Shown here one piece after another: positions 58,921 to 64,000 of a stretch of DNA of 64,000 bases. Positions within the stretch are counted from its first letter, which is position 1. Each line of letters begins with the position of its first letter. Under the pieces are notes generated by a model, which searched no databases, had not been told where the DNA came from, and saw only the letters and a program-made list of their open reading frames with translations. The stretch comes from Arthrobacter pityocampae (GTDB taxonomy: Bacteria > Actinomycetota > Actinomycetes > Actinomycetales > Micrococcaceae): the NCBI RefSeq assembly GCF_002927275.1, contig NZ_PRKW01000001.1:682001-746000 (forward strand), written 5' to 3'. Made by a program: the position numbers and the translations under genes.

Positions 58921-60507
58921 CTACTCCCATTCGATGGTTCCCGGCGGCTTGCTCGTCACGTCGAGCACCACGCGGTTGACGCCGTCCACCTCGTTGGTGA
59001 TCCGGTTCGAGATGCGTGCCAGCAGATCGTACGGCAAGCGGGACCAGTCCGCGGTCATGGCGTCCTCGCTCGAGACCGGACGCAGGACGATCGGATGGCC
59101 GTAGGTGCGGCCGTCCCCCTGCACGCCGACGCTGCGGACGTCCGCGAGCAGCACCACGGGCATCTGCCAGACCTCGTTGTCGAGTCCGGCCGCCGTGAGT
59201 TCGGCGCGCGCGATCGCGTCCGCCGTGCGCAGCAGCGCGAGCCGCTCCTCCGTGACCTCCCCGACGATCCGGATGCCCAGGCCCGGGCCCGGGAACGGCT
59301 GGCGTCCCACGATCTCCGCCGGCAGGCCGAGCTGGGCGCCGACGGCGCGCACCTCGTCCTTGAAGAGGGCCCGCAGGGGTTCGACGAGTTCGAACTGCAG
59401 GTCCTCCGGCAGGCCGCCCACGTTGTGGTGGCTCTTGATGTTCGAGGCGCCCTCGCCGCCGCCGGATTCGACGACGTCGGGGTAGAGCGTGCCCTGCACG
59501 AGGAAGCGGATGGACTCGCCGTCGGCCGCCGCCTCGCTGATGATGGCCCGTTCGGCCTCCTCGAAGGCGCGGATGAACTCGCGGCCGATGATCTTGCGCT
59601 TGGTCTCGGGGTCGGAGACGCCGGCGAGGGCGTCGAGGAACCGGCGCTGCTCGTTCGCGACGTACAGCCTGACGCCGGTCGCCGCGACGAAGTCGCGCTC
59701 CACCTGCTCCGCCTCGCCCTCGCGCAGCAGTCCGTGGTCGACGAACACGCAGGTGAGCTGATCTCCCACGGCGCGCTGCACGAGTGCGGCGGCCACGGCG
59801 GAGTCCACCCCGCCGGACAGTCCGCAGATCACGCGGGCGTCGCCGACCTGCTCGCGGATGCGCTGCACCTGCTCCTCGAGGATGTTGCCGGTGGTCCAGT
59901 TCGGGGCCAGCCGCGCACCCCGGAAGAGGAAGTTCTCGATGACGGCCTGGCCGTGCTGGGAGTGCTTGACCTCGGGGTGCCACTGCACGCCGTAGAGGCC
60001 CTTCTCCTCGTTCGCGAACGCAGCGACGGGCGCGCCGGCGGTGCTCGCGAGGACCTCGAAGCCCTCGGGAGCGGACTGCACGCTGTCCCCGTGGCTCATC
60101 CACGCGTTCTGGTGTTCAGGGGTGCCGCTGAGAATGGAGCGGGCCCCACCGTCGGAGCGGACGTCCGTGGAGCCGTACTCCCGCAGGCCCGTCTTCGCGA
60201 CGGTGCCGCCGAGGACGTTCGCCATGGCCTGGAAGCCGTAGCAGATGCCGAGAACCGGCACGCCGGCCTCGAAGAGGTCGGCCTCCACACGGGGTGCACC
60301 CTCGGCGTAGACGCTCGAGGGCCCACCGGAGAGGATGATCGCCGCGGGGTTCTTCGCGAGGATCTCCTGCGTGCTCAGGGTGTGGGGCACGATCTCGGAG
60401 TAGACGTCGGCCTCGCGGACGCGGCGCGCGATCAGCTGGGCGTACTGCGCGCCGTAGTCGACGACGAGGACAGGTCGGTGTTCGGAGCCGTTCTCGGGGA
60501 TAGTCAC
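58921..60507 (-). CDS. guaA: GMP synthase (glutamine-hydrolysing)
   Basis: A 528-residue enzyme making GMP from XMP. The class-I glutaminase part has [20 protein letters not shown], the nucleophile Cys in [13 protein letters not shown] and the His/Glu pair in [14 protein letters not shown]. The synthetase part has the PP-loop [28 protein letters not shown] and the C-terminal dimerisation domain ending KPPGTIEWE, a complete end. The start is a GTG at 60505-60507. Although guaA 3' ends are known integration sites in other bacteria, nothing is inserted here. Confidence 0.96.
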   Translation of the reverse strand: MTIPENGSEHRPVLVVDYGAQYAQLIARRVREADVYSEIVPHTLSTQEILAKNPAAIILSGGPSSVYAEGAPRVEADLFEAGVPVLGICYGFQAMANVLGGTVAKTGLREYGSTDVRSDGGARSILSGTPEHQNAWMSHGDSVQSAPEGFEVLASTAGAPVAAFANEEKGLYGVQWHPEVKHSQHGQAVIENFLFRGARLAPNWTTGNILEEQVQRIREQVGDARVICGLSGGVDSAVAAALVQRAVGDQLTCVFVDHGLLREGEAEQVERDFVAATGVRLYVANEQRRFLDALAGVSDPETKRKIIGREFIRAFEEAERAIISEAAADGESIRFLVQGTLYPDVVESGGGEGASNIKSHHNVGGLPEDLQFELVEPLRALFKDEVRAVGAQLGLPAEIVGRQPFPGPGLGIRIVGEVTEERLALLRTADAIARAELTAAGLDNEVWQMPVVLLADVRSVGVQGDGRTYGHPIVLRPVSSEDAMTADWSRLPYDLLARISNRITNEVDGVNRVVLDVTSKPPGTIEWE

Positions 60508-60583
60508 CCGTCAACAATAGTCTGCGCGCCCTGCCCGGGCCGCATCAGGGGGCCTCTGTGAAGTTGCTCGGCCGGAAGGGCGC

Positions 60584-61072
60584 TCAGTAGCGGGGGGCGG
60601 CCTCGGGGTGCGCGGCCAGGTCCTCCTCCGCCTGGCGGTGGACCCGCTTCTCGACGACGAAGGACAGCAGCGGCACCACGCCGCCGAGGGCGATGAGGAC
60701 GAACCGGCCGAAGGGCCAGCGCATGAGCTGCCAGAGGCGGAAGTCCGCGATGAGGTACACCACGTACAGCCAGCCGTGGACGATCAGGACGGTGGTCGAG
60801 AGGTTCAGCCCTCCGGCCGTCGCCGCGACGGCCTCCGGCAGGAACTGCAGGGGCGCGCCGCCCCCGGCGACGATCTCCGTCCCGAAGCCGTACTTGGCGA
60901 CCATCTCCACCACGACGAGCAGGAGCATGACGCCCGTCGCGTAGGCGAGGACCTTGTAGAACGTGAGCGCGGACCGGATCTGCGCGTGCGTGCCGCCGAA
61001 CCGCCGCCGCGGGGTGCCCGTCGCGGGCCGGCGGCCCGATCCGGTGGTCGGGTCGAGCGCTGGTTCAGTCAC
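60584..61072 (-). CDS. DUF3817 family membrane protein
   Basis: A 162-residue protein. A Thr/Arg/Pro-rich N-terminal tail of 30 residues precedes the conserved DUF3817 domain with three membrane segments: ALTFYKVLAYATGVMLLLVV, IVHGWLYVVYLIADFRLWQL and FVLIALGGVVPLLSFVVE. The motif HGWLYVVYL is diagnostic. It is common in actinobacteria and has no known activity. The GTG at 61070-61072 overlaps the end of the SURF1-like gene by 8 nt, so both are translated together; a link to cytochrome oxidase biogenesis is possible by context only. Confidence 0.9.
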   Translation of the reverse strand: MTEPALDPTTGSGRRPATGTPRRRFGGTHAQIRSALTFYKVLAYATGVMLLLVVVEMVAKYGFGTEIVAGGGAPLQFLPEAVAATAGGLNLSTTVLIVHGWLYVVYLIADFRLWQLMRWPFGRFVLIALGGVVPLLSFVVEKRVHRQAEEDLAAHPEAAPRY

Positions 61073-61958
61073 GGTGTGTTCCGCCTTCGGTCTCGGGTGT
61101 CATCTCGGAGTGTGCTGCGGAGTGCGCTGCGGGCCCTGCCTCGGACCGGGTGCCGGAGGCCGGGTAGTCGCCTGTCGCCAGGGCGGCGTCCTCCGCGTCC
61201 TCGAGCGTGCGGCGGTGGTCGTCGGCGACGAGGCGCCACCACAGGAAGAACGCGAAGCCGGCGAAGACGAACCACTCGATCGCGTAGAAGATGTTGAGCC
61301 AGTTGATCGGTGTCTCCTGCGGCTGCGGTCCGACGACCACCGGTTCCATCCCGGCGGCGAAGGGCACGTCCGTTCCCCCGGCGGTCACCGTCGTCGCGAC
61401 GACGAAGGCGGCGTAGGCGCGCACGTCCCACCGGTTGGCCAGTTCGGCCGTGGCCAGTGAGGGGACCTGGCCCTCGACGGGCCGCTGCACCACAGGCGCT
61501 TCGGGCGGCAGGAGGCGTCCGACGACGGCGGCCCGGCCCTGCTGTTCGGGCAGGGAGGCGGCGTCGTCGGCCGCGGCTACCCAGCCGAGCACGATCGGGA
61601 GGACAGCGCCCTGCGCGGGCTCGCCCCCGGGCGTCGCCGCGCCGTCGACGGCGAAGCCCTGGATCACCCAGAAGCCGTCCTCGCCGTCGCGCAGGCGGTC
61701 CTGGACGAGGGTGCGGGTGTCCGGGAGGAACGCGCCGTCGAAGGAGACCATCTGGTCGGCGCCGGTGGCGTACAGGGGCGTGAGGGGCTGGAGGACGTCG
61801 GTCAGGGGCCGGACCTCCTCCGTGGAGCTAGGTGCGGGCGGCGGGGCCTGCCGGGAGGAGTCGAACTGCCACTGGCTGAGGAGCACGAAGACCGAGGCGA
61901 TCGCCATCGCGAGGATCAGCAGAAGGATCCATCGAGGCTTGAGCGCGGTCTTCAACAC
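61065..61958 (-). CDS. SURF1 family protein
   Basis: A 297-residue membrane protein related to SURF1, which helps assemble heme-copper cytochrome oxidase. It has an N-terminal helix (WILLLILAMAIASVFVLLSQ) followed by WQFDSSRQ, the family W-Q motif after the first helix, an extracytoplasmic domain (VQDRLRDGEDGFWVIQGFAV) and a second helix (LNIFYAIEWFVFAGFAFFLW). The C-terminal tail is hydrophilic. The start is a GTG at 61956-61958 with AAGGGG very close, so initiation may be nearly leaderless. It overlaps the DUF3817 gene. Confidence 0.88.
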   Translation of the reverse strand: MLKTALKPRWILLLILAMAIASVFVLLSQWQFDSSRQAPPPAPSSTEEVRPLTDVLQPLTPLYATGADQMVSFDGAFLPDTRTLVQDRLRDGEDGFWVIQGFAVDGAATPGGEPAQGAVLPIVLGWVAAADDAASLPEQQGRAAVVGRLLPPEAPVVQRPVEGQVPSLATAELANRWDVRAYAAFVVATTVTAGGTDVPFAAGMEPVVVGPQPQETPINWLNIFYAIEWFVFAGFAFFLWWRLVADDHRRTLEDAEDAALATGDYPASGTRSEAGPAAHSAAHSEMTPETEGGTHRD

Positions 61959-62089
61959 CCCTTAACGGTACTTCGTGACTCTGTAGAACAACGAATGACG
62001 GCCGCACCGGACGGCGTCGGGGCAGGGCGGGAAAAACTGATTGGGAAACCTCTATCACTGAGTGCGGATCCGGTCTACGCTTGGTCCTC

Positions 62090-63811
62090 GTGCGCTCCTA
62101 CCCCTATTCCCTCTCCGGCCCCCCGGACGTGCGCTCGCCTGCGCGCTACCTGCTGTGGATCGCCGGCCAGCAGAAGGCGACCCTGGCCGCCGGAATCCTG
62201 CTCGGCACCGTCTGGATGGCCTCGCAGGCCGTCATGCCCTTCGTCCTCGGCCGGGCCATCGACGACGGCGTCATCGGCGCGGACTACCCGGCGCTCCTCG
62301 CATGGGCAGGGATCCTGCTCGGCCTGATGGTGGTCCAGGCGGTCTCCGACACCGCGACGCACCGCGCCGGTGTGAGCAGCTGGATGCAGGCTGCGTTCCG
62401 CTCCGTACGTCTCGTGGGCCACACCATCAGCAGGACCGGCGAGGCGCTGCCCTCGGCGCTGTCCACCGGGGAGGTCGTCTCGACGGCGGCCTCCGACGCC
62501 TTCCGCCTCGGGGAGGTCTACGAGGTCCTCACGCGTCTCGTCGGCGCCGCCGCGGCCTGGCTCGTCGTGACCGCCCTGATCTGGCAGACCTCGCCCGTGC
62601 TCGGCGTCGTGGTGCTCACGGGCGTCCCCGTGTGCTGCGGACTGCTCCTGTTCGTGGTGCGGCCCCTGCAGGCACGGCAGCGCGAGCAGCGCGAGGCCTC
62701 CGGCAGGATGACGGCGGTCGGCGCGGACACCGTGGCCGGCCTGCGCGTACTGCGCGGCATCGGCGGCGAGCACATCTTCGTGGACCGGTACCGGGCCCGC
62801 TCCGCGGAGACCCGCGACTCGGGCATCCGCGTCGCGCACTCCCTCGCCGACCTCGAGGCGTCGCAGGTCTTCGTCGCGGGCACCTTCAGCGTGGTCTTCA
62901 CGTGGGTCGGGGCGTCCCTGGTCCTGGCGGGGGACATCACGCCCGGCGAGCTCGTGGCGCTGTACGGCTTCTCGATCTTCCTCATGACGCCGATCCGGGC
63001 CGCGGCCGACTCCGTGGCGCGCTTCATCCGCGCCCACGTGGGCGCCCGGAAGATCCTCGCCGTGCTGGCGGTCGACCCCTATGTCGCCGACAGCACGACG
63101 CCGGTCCCCGCCCCGCCGTCGGGCTCCGCCCTCGTCGACGGACGCTCCGGGGTCGTCGTCGAACCCGGCCTGCTCACCGCGGTCGTCTCGAAGGACCCCG
63201 CCGAGGCGACGGATGCCGTCACGCGCCTCGGGCGCTTCGAGGACGCCGTCCTCGAGGAGGCGACGGTCCGGTGGGGCCCGGCCGACCTGCGGCATGTGCC
63301 GCTGGCCGCCGTCCGCGAGCGCATCGTCGTCAGCGAGGCGAGCCCCCAGCTCTTCAGCGGACCGCTGCGCCGACAGCTCGATCCCCACGGCAGGCACGAC
63401 GACGGCACGATCCTCGCGGCCCTCGAGGCCGCCAGCGCCCTCGACATCCTGGACGGGCTCGACGGCGGCCTCGATCACGCCGTGACCGAACGGGGCCGCG
63501 GCTTCTCGGGAGGACAGCGGCAGCGCCTCGTCCTGGCCCGCGCCTATCTGACCGACGCCGAGAACCTCGTCCTGGTGGAACCGACGAGCGCCGTCGACGC
63601 GCACACCGAGCAGCGCATCGCGTCCCGGCTGGCCGCGGCACGGCGGCGGGACGGCCGGACGACCGTCGTCGTCACCGCGAGCCCGCTCGTGCTGCGGGCC
63701 GTGGACCGCGTGGTCTTCCTCGAGGACGGCCGCGTCGCCGCGCAGGGCAGCCACCAGGACCTCATGACCAGCACCCCCGCCTACCGAGATGTGGTGATCC
63801 GCAGTGAGTAG
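62090..63811 (+). CDS. ABC exporter half-transporter with degenerate ATPase
   Basis: A 573-residue half-transporter with six membrane helices (first ATLAAGILLGTVWMASQAVM) and a nucleotide-binding domain. The signature FSGGQRQRLVLARAYL is intact, but the Walker A loop is missing: at its place stands PGLLTAVVSKDPAEATDAVT. Walker B reads LVLVEPTSAVD, where Val replaces the Asp before Glu. It therefore must work with an active partner, encoded directly downstream with an 8-nt overlap (63804). The GTG at 62090 is chosen; a TTG at 62081 is possible. TACGCT about 12 nt upstream could be a -10 box giving a nearly leaderless mRNA. Substrate unknown; heterodimers of this type export lipids or drugs. 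Confidence 0.85.
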   Translation: MRSYPYSLSGPPDVRSPARYLLWIAGQQKATLAAGILLGTVWMASQAVMPFVLGRAIDDGVIGADYPALLAWAGILLGLMVVQAVSDTATHRAGVSSWMQAAFRSVRLVGHTISRTGEALPSALSTGEVVSTAASDAFRLGEVYEVLTRLVGAAAAWLVVTALIWQTSPVLGVVVLTGVPVCCGLLLFVVRPLQARQREQREASGRMTAVGADTVAGLRVLRGIGGEHIFVDRYRARSAETRDSGIRVAHSLADLEASQVFVAGTFSVVFTWVGASLVLAGDITPGELVALYGFSIFLMTPIRAAADSVARFIRAHVGARKILAVLAVDPYVADSTTPVPAPPSGSALVDGRSGVVVEPGLLTAVVSKDPAEATDAVTRLGRFEDAVLEEATVRWGPADLRHVPLAAVRERIVVSEASPQLFSGPLRRQLDPHGRHDDGTILAALEAASALDILDGLDGGLDHAVTERGRGFSGGQRQRLVLARAYLTDAENLVLVEPTSAVDAHTEQRIASRLAAARRRDGRTTVVVTASPLVLRAVDRVVFLEDGRVAAQGSHQDLMTSTPAYRDVVIRSE

Positions 63812-64000
63812 CACGGCCACGCTGCCCGTCGCCGCGGCGAGAACCGTCCGCGACGAAGCCGTCCGTCTGATCCGCCACCACCGGCGGGCCCTCGGAGCGG
63901 TGATCGCCCTGTACATCGGGTCGGCCGTCGCGGGGCTCGCCGGTCCCCTGCTGCTCGGCGTCCTCATCGACGCCGTCGCCGCGGGCACGACGCCCGGGGT
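63804..64000 (+). CDS. ABC exporter half-transporter, partner, cut by window edge
   Basis: From the GTG at 63804 the frame reads MSSTATLPVAAARTVRDEAV and continues through the first membrane helix (ALGAVIALYIGSAVAGLAGP) to the edge. The start overlaps the end of the previous gene by 8 nt (GTGAGTAG), which shows translational coupling and supports a heterodimer. The ATPase part lies outside the window, so whether it carries the intact Walker motifs cannot be seen. Confidence 0.75.
   Translation, partial: MSSTATLPVAAARTVRDEAVRLIRHHRRALGAVIALYIGSAVAGLAGPLLLGVLIDAVAAGTTPG

Noticed and set aside
58921-60583. guaA 3' end as an occupied integration site
   Set aside because: guaA ends normally, followed by its own hairpin and a resident gene; no second copy of its end was found in the window.

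Overview
The window is high-GC DNA from an actinobacterium. Gene content, GTG/TTG starts, tightly overlapping operons and several protein end-signatures (for example a 58-residue protein ending RPPHWG) suggest the family Micrococcaceae, most likely Arthrobacter or a close relative. That taxonomic call is an inference from the sequence, not a database match. No rRNA or tRNA gene and no CRISPR array was found.

Layout. 0-2 kb: the start of one gene and a BCCT-type betaine transporter. 2.4-15.1 kb: two peptide-type (Opp/Dpp) ABC importer loci side by side, each with a lipoprotein binding protein, two permeases and one fused double-ATPase protein. In the second locus an opposite-strand PH-like membrane gene separates the permeases from their likely ATPase. 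15.2-21.7 kb: an accessory stretch with a lipoprotein chitinase, a small P-loop kinase, acetyltransferases, a HAD hydrolase without its nucleophile motif and small hypothetical genes. 21.7-31.2 kb: an island described below. 31.2-39.9 kb: housekeeping genes (ychF, rmuC, ispH, xseAB) plus a glyoxalase-fold protein, an FNT channel and a PPK2 kinase. 39.9-51 kb: an AlaA-like aminotransferase, a four-gene OpuC osmoprotectant importer, an N-acetylglucosamine-type kinase, a divergent MFS/Lrp pair, an AlaX-type editing protein and a phosphotransferase. 51-64 kb: galU, 5-formyl-THF cyclo-ligase, an FmdB-type zinc ribbon, a SAF-domain protein, a very large helicase-like/endonuclease protein, guaA, DUF3817 and SURF1 proteins, and a two-gene ABC exporter cut off by the window end.

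The most notable region is 21.7-31.2 kb. The 3' end of ychF is present once as the real gene end (stop at 31235) and once as a detached copy (stop at 23977). Both copies read VVEFRFNV-stop, share an identical 14-bp core (23992-24005 and 31250-31263), and are followed after exactly 22 nt by a terminator hairpin. The codons that differ within the shared peptide are synonymous. A third, decayed copy lies at 21717-21790. This is the footprint expected from elements that insert in the 3' end of ychF and restore the gene end. The 7.3-kb segment between the two good copies carries a 5'-truncated alpha/beta hydrolase of DUF1023 type, two tandem paralogous lipoproteins coupled to it, three tandem near-identical 270-residue proteins that look like immunity proteins, and an aldo/keto reductase. 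No recombinase gene is visible, so the element would be a remnant or would move in trans.

Functional themes are compatible-solute uptake (BCCT and OpuC), peptide and chitin/amino-sugar scavenging (Opp loci, chitinase, GlcNAc-type kinase), and an accessory locus resembling a toxin/immunity graveyard at a ychF integration site. Where start sites were revised from the longest open frame, the reason is given in the entry.
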